Notes: generated by a model not told the origin, from the sequence alone. DNA of 19,627 bases from CAZGVW01 sp964529265 (GCA_964529265.1 CAZGVW010000076.1:1-19627); one strand, 5' to 3'. Positions 8,328 through 15,307 are shown, counted from the first letter of the stretch. Translations and numbers: made by a program.

Positions 8328-8905
8328 GGCCGCGGCTTCCCGGCGCCCCCGGCGCCTCCCCGCAGCAGCCCGCGGCTGTCAGCCAGCAGAATCGCAAGCA
8401 TCGATTTCGCGTCCATCAGTTCACCGCTCTCGATCATCTCGAACGCGTGCTCCACAGGCGTCGGATGCGCCTCGATCTGCTCCTCAGCCTCAAGCCGCTG
8501 GCCCACATGCGTCAGATCGGTCGCCAGAAACAGCCGCATGAGTTCGTCCGTCATCCCCGGCGTCGTGTAGAACGCGCCAAGGGGCCTGATCGACCCCGCG
8601 CGGTAGCCCGCTTCCTCCTCAAGTTCCCGCGCTGCGCACGCCTCCGGCGCCTCGCCGGGCTCCAGGGTTCCCGCGGGCAGCTCCCACAGGTCTTTCCCGA
8701 TCGCGATGCGGAAGTTGCGGATCAGGACGATCTCGCCCGCGCCCCTCCCGCTCTCCGGCCGAAGCAGCGGCAGCACCACCACCGCCCCGGGGTGGCGGAC
8801 CACCTCGCGCTGGATCACGGCGCCCCCTTCAAGGCGCTGCGACACCACCTCGAAATCAAAGCGCTTGCCCCTGTGGATCACCCGCCGCTCGCCGACGCCG
8901 TTCAT
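8324..8905 (-). CDS. NUDIX hydrolase, ADP-ribose pyrophosphatase-like
   Basis: The 193-residue product has a complete NUDIX box at about residues 79-101: GTLEPGE, then AARELEEEAGY, fitting G-x5-E-x7-REU-x-EE-x-G-U. The preceding WELPAG and the N-terminal VIHRGKRFDFEVV strand are typical of the ADP-ribose/nucleoside-diphosphate-sugar pyrophosphatase group, which splits ADP-ribose to AMP and ribose 5-phosphate. Exact substrate specificity cannot be read from the sequence. The ATG at 8905 was chosen because the longer frame would extend into the divergent ABC gene and lacks family similarity there. It appears to be the first gene of the minus-strand operon, and its stop overlaps the M50 start by four bases. 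It has strongly G-ending codons. No convincing ribosome binding site precedes the start. Confidence 0.92.
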   Translation of the reverse strand: MNGVGERRVIHRGKRFDFEVVSQRLEGGAVIQREVVRHPGAVVVLPLLRPESGRGAGEIVLIRNFRIAIGKDLWELPAGTLEPGEAPEACAARELEEEAGYRAGSIRPLGAFYTTPGMTDELMRLFLATDLTHVGQRLEAEEQIEAHPTPVEHAFEMIESGELMDAKSMLAILLADSRGLLRGGAGGAGKPRP

Positions 8906-8923
8906 CGGTACGATCTTAGACGG
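8906..8923. promoter_or_regulatory. 18-base divergent gap between NUDIX and mlaF-like genes
   Basis: The gap holds a TACGAT on the plus strand (8909-8914) and a TAAGAT on the minus strand (8913-8918), both weakly like a -10 box. Each would put transcription initiation at or a few bases before its start codon, giving leaderless or near-leaderless mRNAs. No matching -35 boxes were seen. The promoters, if here, must extend into the coding regions. This is a weak inference. Confidence 0.25.
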
Positions 8924-9760
8924 GTGACGACACACGCGCAGAGTCAGACCGTCGAGGCGCCGCGCGGGCAGGAGTCGGCGCCGCGGCACATCGTGCGCCT
9001 CGTGGATCTCTACAAGGCCTTCGGACGCCAGCAGGTGCTCCGCGGCGTCTCCTGCGGCTTCCCGGAGGGCCGCACCACCGTCGTCCTCGGCCCCTCCGGC
9101 GCCGGAAAGTCCGTCATCCTCAAGCACATCGTCGGCCTCATCAGGCCCGATTCGGGTGAGATCTGGTTCAAAGACCAGCGCGTTGACCTCCTCCCCAAGC
9201 GCGAACTCGAGGAAGTCCGCAAGCAGATCGGCTACCTCTTCCAGCACTCCGCCCTCTTCGATTCCATGACCGTCGAGGAAAACCTCGCCTTCCCCCTCCG
9301 CGAGCACACCGAAATGAGCGGTGAGGAGCGCCGAAACCTCGTCGCCGAGGCGCTCGGCATCGTCGGCCTCGACGGCTTCCAGCCCAAGATGCCCGCCGAA
9401 CTCTCAGGCGGCCAGAAGAAGCGCGTCGGCCTCGCCCGCGCCATCATCCTGAAGCCCGCCCTCATGCTCTACGACGAGCCCACCACCGGCCTCGACCCCG
9501 TCCGCGCCGACGGCATCAACGAACTCATCCTCAAGCTCCGTCGCGATATGGGAGTCAGCGGCATCGTGGTCACGCACGATCTCGCCAGCGCCCGCAAGGT
9601 GGCGGATTGGCTCGTCATGCTCTATGAAGGGAAGATCATCGCCGAGGGCACGTTCAAGGAGATCGCCGCGTCCACGCAGCCCGAGGTGCGGCGGTTCTTT
9701 GGAGGCCTGATGGACCCGCGCGCCGATTCCATCGACGCCGGCGAATGGGCGCCCCGATAG
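8924..9760 (+). CDS. mlaF: MlaF-like ABC transporter ATPase (lipid/MCE transport)
   Basis: The 278-residue ATPase has Walker A GPSGAGKS (56-63), the signature LSGGQKKRVGLARAI (from 160) and Walker B LMLYDEPTTGLDP (D184, E185). The region between (FQHSALFDSMTVEENLAFPL) and the overall length match MlaF/Ttg2A ATPases, which power phospholipid movement between inner and outer membranes with MlaE and MlaD. An MlaD-like gene follows 19 bases later, which supports the assignment. No MlaE permease gene lies in the window. The start is uncertain: the GTG at 8924 gives the family length with a short extra N-terminus, and another in-frame GTG at 8993 would begin right at the conserved IVRLVDLYKAFG strand. 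Neither has a clear ribosome binding site. Codons are strongly C-ending. Confidence 0.9.
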   Translation: MTTHAQSQTVEAPRGQESAPRHIVRLVDLYKAFGRQQVLRGVSCGFPEGRTTVVLGPSGAGKSVILKHIVGLIRPDSGEIWFKDQRVDLLPKRELEEVRKQIGYLFQHSALFDSMTVEENLAFPLREHTEMSGEERRNLVAEALGIVGLDGFQPKMPAELSGGQKKRVGLARAIILKPALMLYDEPTTGLDPVRADGINELILKLRRDMGVSGIVVTHDLASARKVADWLVMLYEGKIIAEGTFKEIAASTQPEVRRFFGGLMDPRADSIDAGEWAPR

Positions 9761-9765
9761 GCGCC

Positions 9766-9770
9766 GGGAG
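9766..9770 (+). promoter_or_regulatory. Shine-Dalgarno site deciding the MCE gene start
   Basis: GGGAG, nine bases before the GTG at 9780 and only three before the in-frame TTG at 9774. The spacing favours GTG 9780 as the start of the MlaD-like gene. Confidence 0.5.
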
Positions 9771-9779
9771 AGTTTGCGC

Positions 9780-10805
9780 GTGAAGCCCGCCGTTCGCGAC
9801 CTCGCCATCGGATTCACCGCCCTCATCGGCCTCATCGGCCTCGTGCTCATCCTCCTTCTCTTCGGTGAACTCTCGATCTTCACCGACCGCGCTTACACCG
9901 TCACCTATCGCCTCGACACCGCGGCAGGCCTCGTCAGGGGCTCCAGGGTCACGCTCAACGGCGTCCCCATCGGCGAAGTCGCCGACATGGTGCCCATTAT
10001 CGAGCCCACCCCCGGCGTCGAAGTCAGCGTCAGAATCCGCGAAGATATCTTCGTGCCCCGCAACTCCCGCGTCGCGATCGCCGTCGGTTTGCTCGGCGAT
10101 GGCGCCCTCGCCCTCACCTCAACCACCCCCGTCCGGGGCGAGGGTCGCCCCCAGTTCCTCGAAGATGGCGACGTCGTCACCGCCGAGGCCTCCACCATCT
10201 TCGATGAGTTCGCCGAACTCATCGAGAACCGCCTCAGCGAGATCAATCGCGCCGCGGCTTCCGTCGCCGAACTCAGCGGAACCTACGCCCGCGTCGGCGA
10301 GCGCATCTACGACCTCCTCGGCCCACGCACGCCGGAGCAGGTCGATGCCGGCGACGCCGCCCCCGGCATCACCACCGTCGTCGCCCGCCTCGATCGCGTC
10401 CTCGCCGACGCCGACAAGTGGCTCGCCGACGAAGCGCTCCGCACCGATTTCCACACCGCCGTCCGCAGCGTCAACGAGCGCCTCGGCGAAGCCTCCGAGG
10501 CCATCGCCGCCGTCCGCGCCGCCGCGGAGAGCGTCGAGCAGCAGTCCGAAGCCCTCGGTCCCCGCCTCGATTCCGTCGTCACCGATATCCGCCGCACCGC
10601 CGACGCCATCTCCATCGCCCTGGAGGACGTCCGCCAGATCACCTCGCGCATCAACGCCGGCGAAGGCACCGCCGGGCAACTCATCGTCAATCCCGATCTC
10701 TACCGCTCCCTCACCGACGCCGCCATCCGTCTCGAGCGCGTCCTCGTCGAAGGGCAACTCCTCATCGAGAAGTGGAAGGCCGAGGGCCTCCCCATCCAGT
10801 TCTGA
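9780..10805 (+). CDS. mlaD: MlaD-like MCE-domain protein
   Basis: The 341-residue product has an N-terminal transmembrane anchor (about residues 8-28, IGFTALIGLIGLVLILLLF), then an MCE domain at about 38-120 with GLVRGSRVTLNGVPIGEV, a canonical MCE signature. A long, mostly helical, heptad-like region (about 130-320) follows, ending with INAGEGTAGQLIVNPDLY and a short tail. MCE proteins form periplasmic hexameric rings that carry lipids between membranes; the long helical part may extend the channel across the periplasm. It directly follows the ATPase and shares its operon. The GTG start at 9780 is preferred over TTG 9774 because of ribosome-binding-site spacing. The permease MlaE and the partners MlaB/MlaC are not seen here. 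Confidence 0.93.
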   Translation: MKPAVRDLAIGFTALIGLIGLVLILLLFGELSIFTDRAYTVTYRLDTAAGLVRGSRVTLNGVPIGEVADMVPIIEPTPGVEVSVRIREDIFVPRNSRVAIAVGLLGDGALALTSTTPVRGEGRPQFLEDGDVVTAEASTIFDEFAELIENRLSEINRAAASVAELSGTYARVGERIYDLLGPRTPEQVDAGDAAPGITTVVARLDRVLADADKWLADEALRTDFHTAVRSVNERLGEASEAIAAVRAAAESVEQQSEALGPRLDSVVTDIRRTADAISIALEDVRQITSRINAGEGTAGQLIVNPDLYRSLTDAAIRLERVLVEGQLLIEKWKAEGLPIQF

Positions 10806-10819
10806 GCACCGACGCGCAG

Positions 10820-12391
10820 ATGCCCCGCAGCGACGACACGCCGCACGCCCCACGCCTTCCCAGAACGCTCTTCGACCCCGCGAAGATCGCCGGCCCGCCG
10901 CCCGTCGAGCAGAGCCCGGCCCGCCGCGAGCGCGCCGCTTCCGCGCCGCCTCCCGCCGAAGCAGTGGGGGAGCGAGACGGGAACGACGATGGCCGCATCA
11001 CCGTCTCCGAACTCGCCACGCGCATCGATGCAGCGCTCCGCGACGGCTTCCCGCTCCCCGTGCGCGTCCTCGGCGAGATCTCCGGCTTCAAGGAGCAGAC
11101 GCACTGGTATTTCGCCCTCAAGGACGACGCCGCCCTCATCAACTGCGTCATGTTCGCCGGCCAGGCCCGCCGCGTCTCCTTCCGCCCGGAGAACGGCCGT
11201 CAGGTCGTCGCCTCCGGCCGCGTCGAGCACTATCCGAAACGCGGCCAGACCCAGCTCTATGTCACCGCTCTCGAGCCCGCGGGCCTGGGCCCGCTCGATC
11301 TCCGCTTCCGCGCCCTCTGCGATGAACTCCGCGCCTTGGGCTGGTTCGATGAACCGCGCAAGCGCCCGCTCCCCGCCTTTCCCCGTCGCGTCGCCATCCT
11401 CACCTCGCGCACCGGCGCCGCCCTCTCCGATTGCCTCGACACCATGCGCCGCCGCTGCCCGGCCGTCGAAGCCCTCATCGTCGATGTCCGCGTGCAGGGC
11501 GCAGCCGCGGCGCCCGGCGTCGCCCGCGCCATCCGCTCTATTTCCCGCCGTCACAAGTCGCTCGGGGTCGACGCCCTCCTCCTCACCCGCGGCGGAGGCT
11601 CGCTCGAAGACCTCTGGGCCTTCAACGAGCGCATCGTCGCCCACGCCATCGTCGAGTGCGCCATCCCCGTTGTCGCCGCCATCGGCCACGAGACCGATGT
11701 CACCATCGCCGAACTCGTCGCCGATGTCCGCGCCGCCACGCCCACCGCCGCGGCCATGCGCCTCACCCCCGACCGCGCCGCCCTCGCCGAACTGCTGGAG
11801 CGCAGCGCCGCCCGCCTCCGCCGCGCAGCGCTCCTCAACCTCCCGACGAAACACGTCGCTGACCTCCATCGCCGCCTCCGTCGCGCCGGCGCCGCGATCA
11901 CCCACCTCCGCGCCCTCCGCCTCGAGCGCCTCGCCTCACGCCTCACGCGCCTCCGCCCCGAAGCCGTCTACGCCGCCCGCCGCGCCCACCTCAGCGACCT
12001 CCGCTCCCGCCTCCACCACGCCATGCGCGCCCGCCTCCGCGCCGCCGACCTCGCTCCGGCCAAACGCGCCCTCACCCGCGCTGCCCGCCACGCATTCGAT
12101 TCCCGCCGCCAACGCCTCGAGGCCCTCGATCGCGCCCTCGCGATCGCCGGCCCCGCCAGCGTCCTCCACCGCGGCTTCTCCATCACCCTCGGCCCGAATG
12201 GCCGCGTCCTCCGCTCAGTCCACGAAGCCTCGCCGGGCGACCGCATCGAAACCCGCCTCACCGATGGCGCGCTCCACTCCACCGTCGATGGCGGCGCCGC
12301 GACTCCGCCCGCCCGCCGCTCGCGCAAGTCTCCCCCGCGCGGCGCCGCCCCCGGCCCCTCTCAAATGGACCTCTTCCGCCGCAACCCCTGA
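10820..12391 (+). CDS. xseA: Exodeoxyribonuclease VII large subunit
   Basis: The 523-residue product is the catalytic subunit of exonuclease VII, which degrades single-stranded DNA from both ends and acts in repair. From about residue 56 the family layout is clear: ITVSELATRIDAAL, an OB fold with FPLPVRVLGEISGFK and HWYFALKDD, then RVAILTSRTGAALSDCL, TRGGGSLEDLWAFNER and IGHETDVTIAELVADVRA, which carry the catalytic core. A long Arg/Ala/Leu-rich coiled-coil region and the C-terminal VLHRGFSIT segment follow. The first 55 residues are Pro/Ala/Arg-rich and not part of the family; the ATG at 10820 is only 15 bases after mlaD and has no clear ribosome binding site, so a downstream GTG (10964) is possible. 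The C-terminus ends SQMDLFRRNP, which resembles a beta-clamp-binding motif. xseB follows 53 bases on. Confidence 0.95.
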   Translation: MPRSDDTPHAPRLPRTLFDPAKIAGPPPVEQSPARRERAASAPPPAEAVGERDGNDDGRITVSELATRIDAALRDGFPLPVRVLGEISGFKEQTHWYFALKDDAALINCVMFAGQARRVSFRPENGRQVVASGRVEHYPKRGQTQLYVTALEPAGLGPLDLRFRALCDELRALGWFDEPRKRPLPAFPRRVAILTSRTGAALSDCLDTMRRRCPAVEALIVDVRVQGAAAAPGVARAIRSISRRHKSLGVDALLLTRGGGSLEDLWAFNERIVAHAIVECAIPVVAAIGHETDVTIAELVADVRAATPTAAAMRLTPDRAALAELLERSAARLRRAALLNLPTKHVADLHRRLRRAGAAITHLRALRLERLASRLTRLRPEAVYAARRAHLSDLRSRLHHAMRARLRAADLAPAKRALTRAARHAFDSRRQRLEALDRALAIAGPASVLHRGFSITLGPNGRVLRSVHEASPGDRIETRLTDGALHSTVDGGAATPPARRSRKSPPRGAAPGPSQMDLFRRNP

Positions 12392-12444
12392 TCCCATCGT
12401 CCCTCTCGTGGACCCCGCCCCCCGCCCGATGTACGGTTCAACCA

Positions 12445-12777
12445 ATGACCAAACGTCCCGCGGGCGCAAAAGATGGTGGACGATCGCCCGGCGCAAAGCC
12501 GGTCGATGACATCCCCTTCGAGGACGCCGCCCGCGACCTCGAGCACATCATCGAGAAGATCGAGCGCGGCGAGATCCCCCTCGAAGACTCCGTGAAGGCC
12601 TACGAACGCGGCGTCGCGCTCCTCCGCCGCTGCCGCGGCATCCTCGACCAGGCCGAGCAGCGCGTCACCGAACTCAGCGCCGCGGACGCCGCGCCCGGAG
12701 CGCCAGACCATTCCGGGGGCGATTCCGGGGGCGATTCCGGGGGCGATTCCGGGGGCGACGAGGAAGCGCCCTTCTGA
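12445..12777 (+). CDS. xseB: Exodeoxyribonuclease VII small subunit
   Basis: The 110-residue product contains the whole XseB core at about 21-75: IPFEDAARDLEHIIEKIERG, ERGEIPLEDSVKAYERG and LLRRCRGILDQAEQRV. XseB is a helical hairpin that binds the coiled-coil arms of XseA, and several copies are needed for activity. The core is flanked by a Lys/Gly-rich N-terminus and a low-complexity C-terminal tail made of four SGGD units, encoded by a perfect 12-bp tandem repeat, then EEAPF. Typical XseB proteins are about 80 residues, so this tail is extra. The stop codon overlaps the ATG of the next gene (TGATG), so translation is probably coupled. Confidence 0.95.
   Translation: MTKRPAGAKDGGRSPGAKPVDDIPFEDAARDLEHIIEKIERGEIPLEDSVKAYERGVALLRRCRGILDQAEQRVTELSAADAAPGAPDHSGGDSGGDSGGDSGGDEEAPF
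12711..12758 (+). repeat. Four perfect 12-bp tandem repeats inside xseB
   Basis: Unit TTCCGGGGGCGA, four identical copies back to back. It is in frame and encodes repeated Ser-Gly-Gly-Asp near the XseB C-terminus. Because the unit is a multiple of three, copy-number change would alter tail length without a frameshift. Confidence 0.95.
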
Positions 12778-14270
12778 TGGACTCATTCGAGACGCTTCGC
12801 ATGTACCAGTGGGCGGGCGCCATTGCCGGGCTGCTCTTCATGTTCGCCCTGGGCGGCATCGTCGGCTCATTCATCAACGTGCTCGTCTACCGCCTCCCGC
12901 GCGGCCAGAACGTCGTCCTCCCGGCCTCCCGCTGCCCCGCCTGCGGCACGAAACTCCGCTGGCGCGACAACATCCCCATCCTGGGCTGGGTCCTCCTCCG
13001 CGGGAAATGTCGCTACTGCCGCTCGCCCATCTCCGCGGAGTACCCCGTCGTCGAACTCGTGATGGCCCTGCTCTTCGCGCTCCTGCACGCCATGTGGTTC
13101 ATGCAGCCCTCGGTCTTCGAGGCCATGAACGTCAACATGCGCCTCCTCGAGCCCGATTGGGCCCGCGAGCGCCTCGTCCACGTCTGGCCCATGTTCGCGC
13201 TCATCCTGCTGCTCATCTCATCGCTCATCGCGATGACCCTCGTCGATGCGCGCACCTTCACCATTCCCCTCGCGCTTCCCTGGATCACCGCCGGCGTCGC
13301 GCTCATCGTTCACCCTGCGCACGCCCTCTGGCTCTCCCTCTCCCGAGGCGGCCTCCGCCCCCTCAGCGCCCACCGCTGGACCATCCCCACCCTCGATTGG
13401 CACTGGACCGGCCTCGCCCTCGGCGCCGGCCTCGGCCTCGCCATCGCCTGCGCCCTCCTCGCCGCGGGACTGATTCGCCGCAGCTTCGCCGACTACGAAG
13501 CCTGGGAAGCCGAAGCCACGAAGCGGTCCGCGGATTCCTCGCAGCCCGGCGCTCCCGAGCCCCCCGGCGAGGGCCTCGGCCCCGTCATGTTCCGCGTCCT
13601 CCTCCTCACCGGCCCCGCCATCGCCGCGATGCTCCTGGGCTTCTCCCTCGGCCTCCGCGTGAAGCGCCCGATGGAGGGCATGTTCCTCGGCATGGCCATC
13701 GGCCTCCTCGCGGGCGTCCTGCTCCGACGCCTCGCCCCCGGCGGCGCCGCACACGGCGGCGACCCCATCTGGATCCAGTACCCCCACGCCCGCCGCGAAA
13801 TGGGCCGCGAACTCATCTTCCTGTCCCCCGTCGCGCTCCTGGCCGCCGCCGGCTGGCTTGCCGCCACCCGCCTGGCGCCCGCCGACGCCGAGCCCCCCCT
13901 CTGGCTCGCCGCCTTCAGCGCCTCGCTCCTCGGCCTGCTCGTCGGTGGGGGGGTGATCTGGGCCGCCCGCATCCTCGGCACCCTCGCCCTCGGCAAGGAG
14001 GCCATGGGCCTCGGCGACGTCCACCTCCTCGCCGCCGTCGGCGCCGTCCTCGGGTGGATCGACCCGCTCCTGGCCTTCTTCGTCGCGCCCTTCTTCGGCA
14101 TCGCCTGGACCCTCCTCAGCGTCGTGATGAGCCGCTTCTTCCGCCGCGCGGGGACCGCTCTCCCTTATGGACCTCACCTCGCCGCCGCCACCCTCCTCAT
14201 CATTTACGCGCGCCCCCTCTTCGAACTCGCCCTCTCCGCGATTCTCAGACGCCCCGTCGACCTCCCCTGA
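12777..14270 (+). CDS. Type IV prepilin peptidase / N-methyltransferase (A24), enlarged
   Basis: The 497-residue multi-pass membrane protein has the usual prepilin peptidase layout. An N-terminal helix with GGIVGSFINVLVYRLP is followed by two zinc-type cysteine pairs (CPAC about 53-56, CRYC about 78-81) around WRDNIPILGWVLLRGK, then SAEYPVVE. The two catalytic aspartates are in TLVDARTFTIP (D157) and the GLGD motif in MGLGDVHLLAAVGAVLGW (D414). Such enzymes cleave prepilin leader peptides and methylate the new N-terminus for type IV pili or type II secretion. The two aspartates are 257 residues apart, far more than in ordinary members, because of a large middle insert with extra membrane segments and a polar, Pro-rich stretch near residues 240-270. 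No pilin gene is in the window. Start and xseB stop overlap (TGATG). Confidence 0.93.
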   Translation: MDSFETLRMYQWAGAIAGLLFMFALGGIVGSFINVLVYRLPRGQNVVLPASRCPACGTKLRWRDNIPILGWVLLRGKCRYCRSPISAEYPVVELVMALLFALLHAMWFMQPSVFEAMNVNMRLLEPDWARERLVHVWPMFALILLLISSLIAMTLVDARTFTIPLALPWITAGVALIVHPAHALWLSLSRGGLRPLSAHRWTIPTLDWHWTGLALGAGLGLAIACALLAAGLIRRSFADYEAWEAEATKRSADSSQPGAPEPPGEGLGPVMFRVLLLTGPAIAAMLLGFSLGLRVKRPMEGMFLGMAIGLLAGVLLRRLAPGGAAHGGDPIWIQYPHARREMGRELIFLSPVALLAAAGWLAATRLAPADAEPPLWLAAFSASLLGLLVGGGVIWAARILGTLALGKEAMGLGDVHLLAAVGAVLGWIDPLLAFFVAPFFGIAWTLLSVVMSRFFRRAGTALPYGPHLAAATLLIIYARPLFELALSAILRRPVDLP

Positions 14271-14410
14271 CCACCGCCCCCGCGCCTTTTCTCTCGCGGT
14301 TCACAGCGAAAACGGCCGATGGTGATGTCAGCGGCCCGCCCTTCCGCGGCTCGCTGCGCTTGACAAACCAGCCGCAGAACAGTTGAGTCCCTGAGCAGCG
14401 GCGATTCGCT

Positions 14411-14426
14411 CCCGCATCGATGCGGG
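14411..14426. promoter_or_regulatory. Perfect 16-bp palindrome, possible operator
   Basis: CCCGCATCGATGCGGG reads the same on both strands. It lies about 80 bases before the lipoprotein start and about 45 bases downstream of a TTGACA. A dimeric repressor could bind here, or it could form an RNA stem in the leader. The regulator is unknown. Confidence 0.4.
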
Positions 14427-14495
14427 CAAATCGGCGAGCACAACACGCCCGGTCGGAGCGCCGGGCGAGCCCGAAGGATGGGGCTCATTCTCCAC

Positions 14496-14500
14496 GGAGG
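14496..14500 (+). promoter_or_regulatory. Shine-Dalgarno site deciding the lipoprotein start
   Basis: GGAGG, seven bases before the ATG at 14508. It favours this ATG over the upstream in-frame ATG at 14478 and over the internal ATG (7th codon). Confidence 0.65.
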
Positions 14501-14507
14501 CACGCGA

Positions 14508-15200
14508 ATGATCAGTCACGGATGGATGTCGAAGGTTTGCCGATGGGCGCGTCGTGCGGTGATCGCCGGCGTCGCCGCGGGCGGCTCAATGGGCCTTGTC
14601 GGCTGCAGCAGCGATCTGCAGCAGCGGGCCGATCTCCTCGAGCAGGAGAACATGGATCTCCGGGCCGCCAACGATCAACTCTCAACCGCGCTGCGCGACG
14701 CCGAAACCCGCGCCGACGCCGCATCACGCGACGCCTCCGCCCTCCGCGGCGAGGCAGAGCGACTCCGCTCCGCCTCCAACCGCCCCACCGGCGGAAGCAC
14801 CGGCTTCGAAGGCCTCACCGGCGTCACCACCAGCATGCGCGGCGGCGAACTCGTCGTCGATGTTGCCGGAGACGTCCTCTTCGATTCCGGCAAGGCCACA
14901 CTCAAGTCCAGCGCCAAGCAGACGCTCGACCGCATCGCCGAAGTCCTCAACTCCTCCTACTCCGGCCGCGGCGTCCGCATCGCCGGACACACCGACACCG
15001 ATCCAATCAAGAAGAGCGGCTGGAAGTCCAACGAGCGCCTGAGCGCCGAACGAGCCCTCGCCGTCGAGGAATACCTCGCCAGCCGAGGCGTCAGCCAGAA
15101 CCGCATGTATGCCGCGGCCTACGGCCCCAGCCAGCCCAAAGGCTCCAAGAAGGACAGCCGCCGCGTCGAAATCGTCATCATCGCCAGCGCCGGCAACTGA
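14508..15200 (+). CDS. OmpA/Pal-like outer-membrane lipoprotein
   Basis: The 230-residue product starts with a basic N-terminus and a hydrophobic stretch ending in the lipobox-like LVGC; Cys33 would be lipidated. A polar coiled-coil region at about 36-90 (RADLLEQENMDLRAANDQL and repeats) is followed by a Ser/Gly linker. An OmpA-like peptidoglycan-binding domain spans about 105-228, with FDSGKATLKSSAKQTLDRIA, AGHTDTDPIKKSG, LSAERALAVEEYL and KKDSRRVEIVI. The conserved Asp and Arg that contact diaminopimelate are present. It likely tethers the outer membrane to peptidoglycan, as Pal does. No tolA, tolB or tolQR neighbours are visible, so the name pal is not assigned. It has its own leader upstream and a strong terminator downstream, which suggests a single-gene unit. 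Confidence 0.9.
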   Translation: MISHGWMSKVCRWARRAVIAGVAAGGSMGLVGCSSDLQQRADLLEQENMDLRAANDQLSTALRDAETRADAASRDASALRGEAERLRSASNRPTGGSTGFEGLTGVTTSMRGGELVVDVAGDVLFDSGKATLKSSAKQTLDRIAEVLNSSYSGRGVRIAGHTDTDPIKKSGWKSNERLSAERALAVEEYLASRGVSQNRMYAAAYGPSQPKGSKKDSRRVEIVIIASAGN

Positions 15201-15228
15201 GTCCGGCTCACATCTCGCAATTCTCACA

Positions 15229-15254
15229 AGCCCCGCGCCTTCGCGGGGCTTTTT
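15229..15254 (+). terminator. Intrinsic terminator after the lipoprotein gene
   Basis: A 9-bp perfect stem, AGCCCCGCG (15229-15237) and CGCGGGGCT (15242-15250), with loop CCTT and a T-run through 15254. It starts 28 bases after the lipoprotein stop and 54 bases before recG ATG. This is the only classical rho-independent terminator seen in the window. Confidence 0.9.
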
Positions 15255-15307
15255 CATGCGCCCAACTTGCCCCCGCCACCGCTCCCTGCTCTCCTTCTCC
15301 CGAACCC

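Larger units (their letters stand above)
14271..14507 (+). promoter_or_regulatory. Leader region of the lipoprotein gene with promoter-like and palindromic elements
   Basis: This 237-base gap has no gene. It holds a perfect TTGACA at 14360-14365, but the best -10 at suitable spacing (TTGAGT, 14383-14388) matches poorly. It also holds a perfect palindrome at 14411-14426 and a 7-bp stem, CGCCCGG (14446-14452) with CCGGGCG (14461-14467). It probably holds the promoter and 5' leader of the lipoprotein gene. Confidence 0.4.

Noticed and set aside
8906..9307. Longer version of the NUDIX gene starting at 9307
   Set aside because: The added part lies opposite the conserved ABC ATPase motifs and has no NUDIX-family similarity.
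10989..12509. A 506-codon plus-strand frame overlapping xseA and xseB
   Set aside because: Its translation is almost entirely Ser/Ala/Pro, a frame-shifted reading of C-ending codons, with no motif.
14360..14388. A confident sigma-70 promoter for the lipoprotein gene
   Set aside because: The -35 TTGACA is perfect, but the -10 candidate matches only three of six consensus bases, so it is only mentioned as part of the leader region.
14420..15307. Upstream extension of the recG frame across the lipoprotein gene
   Set aside because: It reads through the lipoprotein gene and the terminator in another frame, with an Arg-rich translation. The RecG family begins at about 15308.
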